Counted from the first letter of the stretch, positions 6,979-15,673 are shown. The stretch is 64,000 bases of DNA from UBA2862 sp045658005 (GCA_045658005.1 JAZOUD010000110.1:1-64000); one strand, 5' to 3'. Notes: generated from the letters alone by a model not told the origin. Numbers and translations are program-made.

Positions 6979-8403
6979 ATGAAGACTTACGGTTTCAGGC
7001 TGTGCGCGTTGATCCTTGCGCTCACGATATTGCTCGCGTCGATCGCCGTCGCGGAGGACAGCGTCCTCGTTCCGGACAACGCGACTCTGGACGAACGCCC
7101 ATTGGACGGCAATGATCTGGCCATAGACGACTCGATCGCGTCCTGGGACGACCTGACTGTATCCATGCAGCCCTCGGACATCGATCTACAGCTTGGCGAT
7201 TTTCCCCTCGAAGGCGCAATGGCGGCAGTGGACGAAGCAGCGGAAGGCCCGGAGGCAGTCAACGCGTCGATCCCGAAGGCGCTGACGCTCGGCGTGAAGG
7301 AGAAGTACGCGCTGAAAGCCAAAAAAGCGAGCTATGATTCATCCAAGCCGACAGTCGCCTCGGTAAGCAAGTCGGGCGTGATCACCGCGAAGCGTAAGGG
7401 CACCGCGGTTATCACCGTTAAATCAGGCAGCAGGACGATCGGCACCTGCACGGTGACCGTGGTTGCGGCGCCAGGCAAGGTGAAGCTTCCCATAAAGTCC
7501 GCAACGCTGGGCGTAAAGGAAACCCTGGCGATCGTTCCCGTGATTTCCGGCAGGACCCATACCAGCTTTACCTTTACCTCGAAGCGTCCCAAAATTGCCT
7601 CGGTCAACGCGAAGGGCATCATCACGGCCAAAAAGGCAGGCAGCACGACCATCACGGTAAAGACCCATAACGGAATAAAATCCACCCTGCAGATAACGGT
7701 CAAGAAGGCGCCGACCACGGCCACGATCAAGCCGAACGAAATTACGCTGAAGCCGGGCCAGGTCAAAAAACTGAAAGTATCGTTGCCCAAGGATGCCGCG
7801 TCCTATGAGCGAACCTGGACCAGCGATAACACGGATGTAGCGACAGTCGACTCAAAGGGGACGGTGACCGCGACAGGCGTCGGCACGGCTGCGATTACCG
7901 TCAGGATGTTTAACAAGGTACAAGCCAAATGTACGGTGACAGTGGAGGGGCTTGCTCAAGCGCCGGACTTTGATTTTGACAGTCCACGCGGCCATTACAA
8001 GCTGAGCAACTACGGCAATAACGGCATCGTATTGATTTTCGGCCGTCCCACCTGCTCCAATTGCAGGGCGCTGCTGAGCGGCCTGACTGATCACCTTGAT
8101 TCGCTGTATTCAGCGGGTGTGGACGTCATCGTCTCACTGGAGGATACCTATACCCCCGATGATGTTGAAAATCTGGAGGCAGAATTGCCGGGCTACCACT
8201 ATGTTTACACCAGCTCCATGCTATGGGAATACCTGTTTGCAGTGGAGAATGATTCGGAATGGGTGACCTATCCCTGTGTATTCGTCATTAACCGCGATAG
8301 CATCATCACTTACTACAGCACCGACTACGTCTATGATATCGACAGTCTGGTAGCCGAGGCCCTCAAGGTCGGTACCAATCATGCGCTTCCCGATCCATCC
8401 TGA
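6979..8403 (+). CDS. Secreted protein with three Big2 (Ig-like) domains and a thioredoxin-like domain
   Basis: A 474-residue exported protein. Residues 1-26 form a signal peptide ending in AVAED. An acidic linker to about residue 95 is followed by three bacterial Ig-like group 2 domains (about 97-163, 164-242, 245-323), each with the strand pattern of the type ASVNAKGIITAKKAGSTTI. Residues 327-474 resemble a TlpA/AhpC-like thioredoxin fold with the active-site motif CSNC at 359-362 after VLIFGRPT. Big2 domains normally carry adhesion or cell-wall modules, so a surface-tethered thiol reductase or oxidase is suggested. No sortase motif or surface-layer domain was seen. The stop overlaps the next gene by 23 bases. 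Confidence 0.8.
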   Translation: MKTYGFRLCALILALTILLASIAVAEDSVLVPDNATLDERPLDGNDLAIDDSIASWDDLTVSMQPSDIDLQLGDFPLEGAMAAVDEAAEGPEAVNASIPKALTLGVKEKYALKAKKASYDSSKPTVASVSKSGVITAKRKGTAVITVKSGSRTIGTCTVTVVAAPGKVKLPIKSATLGVKETLAIVPVISGRTHTSFTFTSKRPKIASVNAKGIITAKKAGSTTITVKTHNGIKSTLQITVKKAPTTATIKPNEITLKPGQVKKLKVSLPKDAASYERTWTSDNTDVATVDSKGTVTATGVGTAAITVRMFNKVQAKCTVTVEGLAQAPDFDFDSPRGHYKLSNYGNNGIVLIFGRPTCSNCRALLSGLTDHLDSLYSAGVDVIVSLEDTYTPDDVENLEAELPGYHYVYTSSMLWEYLFAVENDSEWVTYPCVFVINRDSIITYYSTDYVYDIDSLVAEALKVGTNHALPDPS

Positions 8404-8881
8404 TGCCGGGGCAGAAAAGCAGCCGCCGATCACGCCCAATCATGCCGAGCAGGCCAGGGAACTGTTCCTGCAGGGCTACAACTGCGCCCAGGCGGTGGTT
8501 TGCGCCTTCTGCGACGTGACGGGGCTGGAGATCGACACGGCGGCTCGGATGGCCTCCTCCTTCGGCGGCGGCCTTGGCCGCCTGCGGGAGGTCTGCGGCA
8601 CCGTCAGCGGCGCGGCGCTGGTGCTGGGCATCGTCAGGGGCTACGCCGACCCAAAGGACTACGCTGCCAAGAAGGCCCATTACGCCCTCGTGCAGGATTT
8701 CGCCCGCCGGTTCCGCGAGAAAAACGGCGCCATCGTCTGCCGCGAGCTGCTCAAAGGCATCGGCGCCACCGAGGGCGGCGCGCCGGAGGCGCGAACGGAG
8801 GCATACTACAAAACGCGCCCCTGCCCGAACCTGGCCTACTGCGCAGCGGAGATACTGGACGAGATGCTGAAGGACGGATGA
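8381..8881 (+). CDS. C_GCAxxG_C_C family (putative redox) protein
   Basis: The 166-residue protein has the family layout: GYNCAQAV near residue 33, then FGGGLGRLREVCGTVSGA, in which the usual CGA reads CGT, and late cysteines in C-RELLK and RPCPNLAYCAAE. These small cysteine-rich proteins are common in anaerobes and are thought to bind metal or carry redox cysteines; the reaction is unknown. The start overlaps the thioredoxin-domain gene by 23 bases, so the pair is probably co-translated and may share a thiol-redox theme. Confidence 0.78.
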   Translation: MRFPIHPDAGAEKQPPITPNHAEQARELFLQGYNCAQAVVCAFCDVTGLEIDTAARMASSFGGGLGRLREVCGTVSGAALVLGIVRGYADPKDYAAKKAHYALVQDFARRFREKNGAIVCRELLKGIGATEGGAPEARTEAYYKTRPCPNLAYCAAEILDEMLKDG

Positions 8882-8882
8882 C

Positions 8883-8923
8883 AAATACTGATTTGTCGAG
8901 CACAGCTCGATAAATCAGTATTT
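8883..8923. repeat. Palindromic repeat, family A copy 2
   Basis: AAATACTGATTTGTCGAGC and an imperfect complement (one mismatch) surround a 3-base loop. It begins directly after the stop of the C_GCAxxG gene and ends at the base before the stop codon of glf, so it fills the whole gap between two converging genes and may serve as their shared terminator. Confidence 0.8.
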
Positions 8924-10036
8924 CTATCCCAGTTTCCTTTCGCTCAGCCTGAGCGCGGCGGCGACGGTCTGGTCCATGTCGTAATACCTGTATTCGCCCA
9001 GCCTGCCGCCGAAGATCACCTTCTCCTCCCCGTCGGCCAGGGCCTTGTACTGCCGGTACAGCGCGCCGTTCTTTTCGTCGTTGACGGGATAGTAGGGCTC
9101 GTCCCCCGGCTTCCATTCGCTGCTGTACTCCCGGCTGATGACGGTCCTGGGCAGCTCGTTGCCCTCGGCGTCCTTGCCGAACTCGAACCACTTGTGCTCG
9201 ATGATGCGGGTCCAGGGCGTTTCCCTGTCGGTGTAGTTCACGGCGGCGTTGCCCTGGAAGTTCGGGATGTCCAGCAGCTCCGTTTCAAAGCGCACCGAGC
9301 GGTATTCCAGCGCCCCCAGCTTAAAGCCGAAGTAGGCGTCGATGGGGCCGGTGTAGACCACCCGCTTCGCCATTGCGTCCAGTTCGGCCTTGTTTTCGAG
9401 GTAGTCGCAGTTCAGGCGCACCTCGATGCCCTCCAGCAGGTTCTCCACCAGCTTCGTGTAGCCCCCGATGGGGATGCCCTGGTACAGGGCGTTGAAGTAG
9501 TTGTTGTCGAAGGTCAGCCGCACGGGCAGGCGGCGGATGATGAAGGCGGGCAGGTCCCTGCAATCCCTCCCCCACTGCTTCTCGGTGTAGCCCTTCACCA
9601 GCTTTTCAAAGATGTCCCGGCCCACCAGGCTGATGGCCTGCTCCTCCAGGTTTTTGGGTTCGCCGGTGATCTCCCGGCGCTGCTCGTCGATCTTCGCCTG
9701 CGCCTCCTCGGGCGTCACCACCCCCCACATCTTATTGAAGGTGTACATGTTGAAGGGCAGCGAATACATCTCGCCCCTGTAGTTCGCCACCGGGGAATTG
9801 GTGAAGCGGTTGAATTCGGCGAAGCGGTTGACATAGCGCCACACCGCGGCGTCGTTGGTGTGGAAGATGTGGGCCCCGTACTTGTGCACATGGATGCCCT
9901 CGACGTCCTCGGTATAGATATTGCCCGCGACGTTGGGCCGCCTGTCCACCACCAGCACGCGCCTGCCGGCGTCCGTCGCCTGGCGGGCGAAGGTCGCGCC
10001 GAACAGGCCCGAGCCCACGATCAGGTAATCATACAT
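8924..10036 (-). CDS. glf: UDP-galactopyranose mutase
   Basis: A 370-residue FAD enzyme that converts UDP-galactopyranose to UDP-galactofuranose. The FAD-binding GSGLFGATFA motif is at residues 8-17, with VDRRPNVAGNIYTE, and HKYGAHIFHT is the family hallmark near residue 52. Length agrees with bacterial Glf. It is the last gene of the glycan operon and supplies the furanose donor for the galactofuranosyltransferase-like gene at 11961-12884. Confidence 0.95.
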   Translation of the reverse strand: MYDYLIVGSGLFGATFARQATDAGRRVLVVDRRPNVAGNIYTEDVEGIHVHKYGAHIFHTNDAAVWRYVNRFAEFNRFTNSPVANYRGEMYSLPFNMYTFNKMWGVVTPEEAQAKIDEQRREITGEPKNLEEQAISLVGRDIFEKLVKGYTEKQWGRDCRDLPAFIIRRLPVRLTFDNNYFNALYQGIPIGGYTKLVENLLEGIEVRLNCDYLENKAELDAMAKRVVYTGPIDAYFGFKLGALEYRSVRFETELLDIPNFQGNAAVNYTDRETPWTRIIEHKWFEFGKDAEGNELPRTVISREYSSEWKPGDEPYYPVNDEKNGALYRQYKALADGEEKVIFGGRLGEYRYYDMDQTVAAALRLSERKLG

Positions 10037-10040
10037 TTTA

Positions 10041-10808
10041 TCAACTCCCCTTGCTCTTAAATCTGAACCTCAAACCGTTGGTGATGTCTCGCCTCAGGTA
10101 GGTCAGGTGATCCCTCCGGGTGTATTCGGTGCTGACCACCGGCAGGTAGCCCACCGAAAGCCGGTTGTGCAGCATCCACACGTTCATCAGGCGCTCGCCC
10201 ACAAAGCCGAACAGCCGCTTCTGGTAGGCGCTCGCCCCGCTCAGGTCCACCTTGTCCTCCAGGCTGAACAGTATCGGAAACAGCCATGCGCAGTAGTCGT
10301 CGAACAGCCCCTTCCTGCACAGCAGCATGTTGTACTGTGCCGCCCGGTTGCCCGCGAAGAACCTTTGAAAGGCCGCCATGTATTCGGGACTGAGCGCCTC
10401 GACGACGGCCTCCAGCTTTGAGAAGGTCTCCGGGGTGCAGCAATCCATCAGCAGCTGCGCCCTGGCGTCGACGTGGTACACCGCCGGCTTTGCGGCCAGC
10501 AGGTCCCGCCCCTCCAGCATCCCGATCAGCGCTTCGTAGCCGAGGATGTCCCTCACCCGGCTGCTGAAGGGCCGCCGGCCGAAGTAGCGGCGATAATGGG
10601 CCAGCCCCTTGAACGGGTCGTCCGTATTCTTCCAGATCCAGTACATGGCCGTCAGCTCGCAGTAGCCGGCGTTTCGGTCCGCGATGTTGTCGCCGGTGTC
10701 GTCCCGCAGGCAGCCGGGAAAGCCGTCCGCGGCGCTGCCCACCTGGATGGCCCGGTAGCCCTTCAGCTTCGGCAGGTCAACCCGCTTGTGGGTCACGATG
10801 TAGATCAT
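10041..10808 (-). CDS. DUF4422 family glycosyltransferase
   Basis: The 255-residue protein opens with IYIVTHKR and carries GYCELTAMYWIWKN and GLAHYRRYFG, the hallmarks of the DUF4422 group found in capsule and exopolysaccharide loci. Members are thought to transfer sugars; the substrate is unknown. It sits 4 bases upstream of glf, and its start overlaps the end of the GT4 gene by 4 bases (ATGA). Confidence 0.85.
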   Translation of the reverse strand: MIYIVTHKRVDLPKLKGYRAIQVGSAADGFPGCLRDDTGDNIADRNAGYCELTAMYWIWKNTDDPFKGLAHYRRYFGRRPFSSRVRDILGYEALIGMLEGRDLLAAKPAVYHVDARAQLLMDCCTPETFSKLEAVVEALSPEYMAAFQRFFAGNRAAQYNMLLCRKGLFDDYCAWLFPILFSLEDKVDLSGASAYQKRLFGFVGERLMNVWMLHNRLSVGYLPVVSTEYTRRDHLTYLRRDITNGLRFRFKSKGS

Positions 10809-11959
10809 TTGGCGCCACCCGCCTCTCCAGCCGCGTCACCTGCGCCGTAGAGGGCCAGGAATGCCCGGACGGTATCCTGTACGGTGAAGCCGGCCTGCCG
10901 GACCCGCTCGCAGTCCCCGGCGCGGTCCCAGCCGGGGCCCTCCGCCGCTTCCCGGGCCGCCTCGCCCCAGCTTTCCACGGAAGCAGCGTCGATGGGCAGG
11001 AAGCGCACGTGATCCGTCAGCGCCGCCTGGCGGGTGATGCGATCGGAGAACAGCACCGGCAGCCCCGCCGCCTGGGCCTCGACGCCCACCACCGGCAGCC
11101 CCTCGAACCGGGAGGGCAGCGCGAGCAGGTCCATCGCCTGCATCAGGCTGCCCACGTCGGTGCTGGCGCCGTAGAAGATCACGTCCTTCTCCATGCCGAG
11201 CCGCGCCGCTTTCGCCCGGATCTGGTCGAACAGCACGCCCTCGCCCACCAGCAGCAGCCTGGCGTTTTCGATGCGCCTGCGCATGGCCGCGAAGGCGTCC
11301 AGCAGGTACTCGTGGTTCTTCTGATAGGCAAAGCGGCCCACGTGGCCGACAACGAAGGCGTCCTCCAGCTTCAGCTCGCCCCGCACCCGCGCCCGCACGG
11401 CGGGGTCATGGGCAAAGCGCTCCAGCTCCACGCCGTTCTTGACCATCTTCACCCGGCTGACGTCCAGCCCGGGATACATCCACGCCGCCGCCCTGTCCGA
11501 GCAGGCTGCAAAATCGGTGGCGCAGCCCGGCAGCGCGCCCCGGCACAGCCTGTGCAGCGCCGCCTTCAGCCTTCGGGAGCCCCCGTCGATGCCCGCGGCG
11601 TGGGAGTGCAGTATGATCCTCTTCACGCCCGCGCGACGGGCGGCCCTGGCGAATATCAATAATAAATAAGCCACGTCCCCGTGAATATGAACGCAGTCAT
11701 AGCCGCCGTCCTGCAGCAGCTTCAATGTGTTCCTGTAATAGGCCGAGGGCCGCGTCCATCGCGGGCCCTTCGTGCCCACATAATGGACGTCCGTGCCCAG
11801 GCGCTTCAAGCGCTCGATATTGTTTGGATTTTCAAACTCGGCGATGCAGGCGATATCCAGCTTCAGCCCCTCCGGCTTGTTGCGGATGACGCTGTTCACC
11901 AGGGCGTACACGCCGCCCAGGCCCACATCGTCGACGTTGACTTCCAGAACCTTCATCAT
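10805..11959 (-). CDS. Glycosyltransferase family 4/1 (GT-B)
   Basis: A 384-residue retaining-type transferase. The N-terminal half has the acceptor-side pattern DDVGLGGVYALVN and HIHGDVAYLL; the C-terminal half has GHVGRFAYQKNHEYLLDAF, LLLVGEG and ALPSRFEGLPVVGVEAQAAG, the donor-binding E-x7-E region. It probably extends the cell-surface or capsule glycan on the cytoplasmic side. The neighbouring genes are GT2 and DUF4422 transferases in the same operon. Confidence 0.9.
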   Translation of the reverse strand: MMKVLEVNVDDVGLGGVYALVNSVIRNKPEGLKLDIACIAEFENPNNIERLKRLGTDVHYVGTKGPRWTRPSAYYRNTLKLLQDGGYDCVHIHGDVAYLLLIFARAARRAGVKRIILHSHAAGIDGGSRRLKAALHRLCRGALPGCATDFAACSDRAAAWMYPGLDVSRVKMVKNGVELERFAHDPAVRARVRGELKLEDAFVVGHVGRFAYQKNHEYLLDAFAAMRRRIENARLLLVGEGVLFDQIRAKAARLGMEKDVIFYGASTDVGSLMQAMDLLALPSRFEGLPVVGVEAQAAGLPVLFSDRITRQAALTDHVRFLPIDAASVESWGEAAREAAEGPGWDRAGDCERVRQAGFTVQDTVRAFLALYGAGDAAGEAGGAK

Positions 11960-11960
11960 G

Positions 11961-12884
11961 TCACGCCCCCGGGGGATATTTTTCGGGATACCGTATCGGC
12001 GGCCGGAAGGACAGCCCCTCCAGCGTGCCGCCGAATATGACGCGAATGCGCTCCCACTTGTGCCCGTCGGATCGGGTCAGCACCCGGAACACGTGCAGCG
12101 GCGTGCGCAGCAGCAATCGAACCGCCCCGCGCAGGCCCTCCCGCCGGTACAGTACGACCTCGTTTCGATAGGCGTAGCGGTAGCGCTGTATGCGTTCCGG
12201 CGCGTCGGTGGCGATGTTGCCGCCGTTGTTCGTGGCGCAGCGGTGCACGGTGACGCTGTCGGTGACCACCCAGCAGGGGTGCTTCCGGGATATGCGGCGG
12301 GTATATTCCAGGTCGTCCGCCCAGATGAAGAACTCGCCGATGGGCAGGCCCACCTCCCGCACCACGGCCACGGGCACCAGCAGCGATACGAAGGTGGCCG
12401 CGCCGCAGGGAATCAGGCGGGGCGTAAAATCGGTGATGTTGCCCAGCTTCAGATCCCTCTGCACGTTCATGCGGCAAATCGAGCCGTCCGTCCAGAGCAC
12501 CTTGCCGGAGAGGAAGCCGAAATCGCCGAGCTCCCTTACCGCGCTCAGCAGCGCCTCCAGCGCCGTGGGCTCGGGCATGGCATCGTCGTCCATGATCCAG
12601 GCGTATTCGTAATCCCGCTCCGCCGCCAGGCGAAGGCCGTATTCAAAGCCCCCCGCGCCGCCCAGGTTGCTGCCGGTATTCGCGTAGTGGACGCGGCCTT
12701 CCCGGACCATCGGGGCGAGCATGTCCCCCGTGCCGTCGGTGCTGGCGTTGTCGATCACCCAGATGTCCAACTCCGGGGCGCTCTGCCGCAGCAGGCACTC
12801 GACGCACTGCGCCAGCAACGCCCTTCGGTTGTAAGTCACCACCACCGCGGCGACGCCCTTTGTCATGCCCTCATCCCGTTTCAC
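11961..12884 (-). CDS. GT2 glycosyltransferase, galactofuranosyltransferase-like
   Basis: A 307-residue GT-A enzyme. The N-terminal AAVVVTYNRR strand, IDNASTDGT and the metal-binding WIMDDDAMPEP cluster resemble GlfT/WbbI-type galactofuranosyltransferases, in line with the glf gene of the same operon (inference). The GTG start at 12884 overlaps the previous stop (GTGA) and has AGGAAG 8 bases upstream; an internal ATG at 12866 is an alternative. Donor is inferred, not shown. Confidence 0.8.
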   Translation of the reverse strand: MKRDEGMTKGVAAVVVTYNRRALLAQCVECLLRQSAPELDIWVIDNASTDGTGDMLAPMVREGRVHYANTGSNLGGAGGFEYGLRLAAERDYEYAWIMDDDAMPEPTALEALLSAVRELGDFGFLSGKVLWTDGSICRMNVQRDLKLGNITDFTPRLIPCGAATFVSLLVPVAVVREVGLPIGEFFIWADDLEYTRRISRKHPCWVVTDSVTVHRCATNNGGNIATDAPERIQRYRYAYRNEVVLYRREGLRGAVRLLLRTPLHVFRVLTRSDGHKWERIRVIFGGTLEGLSFRPPIRYPEKYPPGA

Positions 12885-13636
12885 GAAAACTTCCTGATGC
12901 CGGAGACGCCCCAGCGCACCGTGTTGACGCAGGCGGTCAGCATGCCCTGCTTCAGGTACTGCCTGTAGAAGTGGTACTGCTTCGACACCAGCTTCAGCTT
13001 GTTGCCGGTGGTGCTGTTCGTCAGAACGCGGTAGCGGGCCAGGATCTGGGGATTGCCCCGGGCCTCGCCCTCCAGGCAGACGATGTCGTACCAGTAGGCG
13101 TAGTCGTCACGGATCGAGCGCAGCGCCTCGTGCAGGTAGATCTTGCCGTGCTTACCGGCGTCATACAGCCCCGTCAGGCAGCCGATGCGGTTCATCACCC
13201 GCATGTCCTTCGGCGTGATCCGGTCGAGGGGCACCGTGGGATGCTGGATCTCCCGCCCGTTCTCGTCGATGTGGCGATAGGCGCTGCAAACGCAGACGGC
13301 GCCGGTCTGGCCCATGAACGCCAGCTGCTTTTCAAGAAAATCGGGCTCCCAAAGGTCGTCGGCGTCCAGCAGGGCGATATAGCGGCCCCTCGCCTGCTTC
13401 ATGCCCGTATTCCGGGCGTGGGCCGTGCCCGCGTTCTGCTGGCGGATCAGCTGTATCCGGCTGTCCCGCGCGGCGTAGCGCCCGGCAATTTCAGCGGTAT
13501 CGTCCGCAGAGCCGTCGTCCACGACGATCATCTCCCACTGGGCATAGGTCTGGCCCAACACCGATTCGATGGTATCGGCGATAAAGCGCCCGCCGTTGTA
13601 GCAGGGCGTTATGATCGAAACCAGGCCGTCAATCAC
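12881..13636 (-). CDS. GT2 family glycosyltransferase
   Basis: Using the GTG at 13636, which follows GGAGGAG at a 9-base distance, the product has 251 residues; the frame is open further upstream but lacks a better site. VSIITPCYNGGRFI, VVDDGSADDT and ALLDADDLWEPDF give the GT-A fold and the DxD-type metal site. First gene of the glycan operon and probably a priming or early transferase. Promoter at 13709-13737. Confidence 0.88.
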   Translation of the reverse strand: MIDGLVSIITPCYNGGRFIADTIESVLGQTYAQWEMIVVDDGSADDTAEIAGRYAARDSRIQLIRQQNAGTAHARNTGMKQARGRYIALLDADDLWEPDFLEKQLAFMGQTGAVCVCSAYRHIDENGREIQHPTVPLDRITPKDMRVMNRIGCLTGLYDAGKHGKIYLHEALRSIRDDYAYWYDIVCLEGEARGNPQILARYRVLTNSTTGNKLKLVSKQYHFYRQYLKQGMLTACVNTVRWGVSGIRKFS

Positions 13637-13708
13637 TGTACACGACTCCTCCGCGCCAAGAGCGCCGGAAAATATGGAAACCCACAATAGATACAATTCA
13701 ACTTGTTA

Positions 13709-13737
13709 ATGGTATCACAGGCATTGAAAAATGTCAA
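13709..13737 (-). promoter_or_regulatory. Promoter of the glycan operon
   Basis: On the minus strand TTGACA (13732-13737), a 17-bp spacer and TACCAT (13709-13714). It is divergent from the rubrerythrin promoter, only about 20 bp away. Confidence 0.7.
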
Positions 13738-13757
13738 GAAAATATCGGCACAAGTGG

Positions 13758-13786
13758 TTCACAAACGGCGCGTTTTAGGTTATAAT
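13758..13786 (+). promoter_or_regulatory. Promoter of the rubrerythrin gene
   Basis: TTCACA (13758-13763), 17-bp spacer, consensus TATAAT (13781-13786). The transcript would start near 13793, followed by AAGGAGG at 13841-13847. Confidence 0.8.
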
Positions 13787-13855
13787 AGGCGTAAGCTGTA
13801 ATCAGCTTATACATGAATGCAATCACGACCAACCATGATCAAGGAGGATATGATT

Positions 13856-14401
13856 ATGAAGAAGTTTGTCTGTTCCGTCTGCGGCTATGTGCACGAGGGT
13901 GACGCCGCGCCCGAATTCTGCCCCGTCTGCAAGGCCCCCGCTTCCAAGTTCATCGAGCAGTCCGAGGAAATGACCTGGGCCGCCGAGCACGTGGTCGGCG
14001 TGGCCAAGGGCGCGCCCGAGGACATCATCGCCGACCTGCGCGCCAACTTCACCGGCGAGTGCAGCGAGGTGGGCATGTACCTGGCCATGAGCCGCGTCGC
14101 CTATCGCGAGGGCTACCCCGAGATCGGCGAATACTGGAAGACCGCCGCCTTCGAGGAGGCCGAGCACGCCGCGAAGTTCGCCGAGCTGCTGGGCGAGGTG
14201 CTGACCGACAGCACCGAGAAGAACCTGAAGATGCGCGTGGAGGCCGAGAACGGCGCCACCGCCGGCAAGACCGACCTGGCCAAGCGCGCCAAGGCCCTGA
14301 ACCTGGACGCCATCCACGACACCGTGCACGAGATGGCCAGGGACGAGGCAAGGCATGGAAAGGCGTTCGCGGGGCTGCTGAAGCGGTATTTTGGGAAGTA
14401 A
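13856..14401 (+). CDS. Reverse rubrerythrin
   Basis: Starting at the ATG at 13856, 8 bases after AAGGAGG, the product has 181 residues. The rubredoxin-like domain with two Cys pairs (CSVC and CPVC) lies at the N-terminus, about residues 5-30, and the diiron four-helix domain follows, with GECSEVGMYLAMSR, EEAEHAAKFAEL and DEARHGKAFAG. That order is the reverse of classical rubrerythrin and matches the clostridial NADH-peroxidase component that detoxifies hydrogen peroxide and oxygen. It supports an anaerobic lifestyle. A weak hairpin at 14427-14456 may end the transcript. Confidence 0.92.
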   Translation: MKKFVCSVCGYVHEGDAAPEFCPVCKAPASKFIEQSEEMTWAAEHVVGVAKGAPEDIIADLRANFTGECSEVGMYLAMSRVAYREGYPEIGEYWKTAAFEEAEHAAKFAELLGEVLTDSTEKNLKMRVEAENGATAGKTDLAKRAKALNLDAIHDTVHEMARDEARHGKAFAGLLKRYFGK

Positions 14402-14426
14402 GAAACGCTATAATTGCAAGAGATTT

Positions 14427-14459
14427 GAGGAGCGACTTCGAAAGAGGTTGCTCCTCTTT
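14427..14459 (+). terminator. Possible rubrerythrin terminator
   Basis: GAGGAGCGAC and GTTGCTCCTC form a stem of 9-10 pairs with one mismatch and a 10-base loop, followed by TTT. The T-run is short, so termination is likely but not certain. Confidence 0.5.
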
Positions 14460-14460
14460 G

Positions 14461-14978
14461 AAATCATCCCAAACTCTTTGTAAACCCCAAAGCAGTGTAG
14501 ATTAGAAACACTGCAATGGAGATTTGTGCATAGTTTGGGACGGTCTCCATTTCTTGATTTTTCATCATTTTCGCAATTATTTAGTTGCCTCTTTTCTTCA
14601 ATATTATCTACAATAATGACAGCCATTACCCGCTTGCACAGATGCTAAGCGGGAATGAAAGTATAGTGAAAACCTCTCTACTGCAAAAAACAGTAGAGAG
14701 GTTTATCTCACAAGCCGGATGTATCACCAGAGTTATCATATGGTAAATAATAAGCCGAAACAATAGCTTCGAATTCATCTGAATTCAAAGTAATGGATAA
14801 AGCAAGTGAACCAGTATATCACTGTAATCCCGCTTGAAATATGGTAGATTATATGTGTTAATAACGAAACTGGAAGGATGAGACAAGCTGACCATTGGTA
14901 TCTGTTGCGCCATTCTATGAAGACTTAAAAGTTAGTTCAAGTTGCTTCATGATTTTCTGGATATGTAATGAACAAATT
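14461..14978. other. AT-rich intergenic stretch without a recognisable gene
   Basis: About 500 bases clearly richer in A+T than the surroundings. No reading frame with family resemblance was seen on either strand. It contains a perfect 14-bp inverted repeat at 14670-14704 (AAACCTCTCTACTG and complement, loop CAAAAAA). It may be the remains of an acquired segment next to the toxin-antitoxin pair. Confidence 0.5.
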
Positions 14979-15326
14979 TCATTCCAAGATGTCAAGTATT
15001 TTCTGCATTTGATCCCGAAGTGGGATGAAGTCCTGAGTGATGGTATCCCAGACAATCTTTAATCGGACGCCTTCATAGTCATGGACGATGCGGTTGCGTA
15101 GGCCATACATCTGCCGCCAGGGAATATCCGGGTGTGCGTTCTTGAAATCGACACTCAATGCGTTGCGGGACAATTCTCCGATTTGCAAAACATTGAAAAC
15201 ACACGCCTCCTGAAGCATGCGATTGTTCATAAAGGCGTCAAAATCCACACCCTCGCAGTAGTCGAGGGTGTGATCGATATGGTTGATCAATTTGCGAAGA
15301 ACCTGTTTATCCTGATTATTGCTCAT
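14979..15326 (-). CDS. hepT: HepT-like toxin (DUF86 ribonuclease)
   Basis: From the ATG at 15326, preceded by GGGGAGGATC, the protein has 115 residues. The all-helical HEPN fold and the motif RNRIVHDYEG (RxxxxHxY) are those of HepT toxins, which are RNases silenced when their partner MntA AMPylates the tyrosine of the motif. Its start lies inside the end of the mntA gene (11-base overlap), the usual coupled arrangement. Confidence 0.88.
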   Translation of the reverse strand: MSNNQDKQVLRKLINHIDHTLDYCEGVDFDAFMNNRMLQEACVFNVLQIGELSRNALSVDFKNAHPDIPWRQMYGLRNRIVHDYEGVRLKIVWDTITQDFIPLRDQMQKILDILE

Positions 15327-15615
15327 AGATGATCCTCCCCGTCCTCCGGATTTCCTGATCGATGGCGGAGCCAGGAACAATGTCCTGTGTATCGATCAGA
15401 TCCACCGGGCAATCGAGGGACTGACAGACGTCCTCCAGAAGGCCGAAGAAGGAAAGGCCTGAAAGCCCGCTGTCCACGAGTATATCCACGTCGCTGGCCG
15501 GCGTGGCAAGTCCTTTGCCGTAGGAGCCAAACAGCACAGCCCGGCGCACGTTGTTTTTGCGAAATACAGGCGTCAGGCGCGCTTCGATCTGCCCGATTGT
15601 GTACGGGTGTGTCAA
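15316..15615 (-). CDS. mntA: MntA-like nucleotidyltransferase antitoxin
   Basis: A 99-residue minimal nucleotidyltransferase. The signature GSYGKGLATPASDVDILVD gives the GS-x-D-x-D polymerase-beta-type site needed to transfer AMP to HepT. Order, overlap and sizes agree with known MntA-HepT modules. It precedes hepT on the minus strand and is divergent from udk. Confidence 0.88.
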   Translation of the reverse strand: MTHPYTIGQIEARLTPVFRKNNVRRAVLFGSYGKGLATPASDVDILVDSGLSGLSFFGLLEDVCQSLDCPVDLIDTQDIVPGSAIDQEIRRTGRIIYEQ

Positions 15616-15673
15616 GGCTATCCCTCCCTTACAGAATCAGTATACCATATGTGGAACAGCGTTGGCAAGAGTG

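Noticed and set aside
14408..14626. A 72-codon minus-strand frame in the AT-rich gap
   Set aside because: No ribosome binding site and no recognisable family; it overlaps the probable rubrerythrin terminator.
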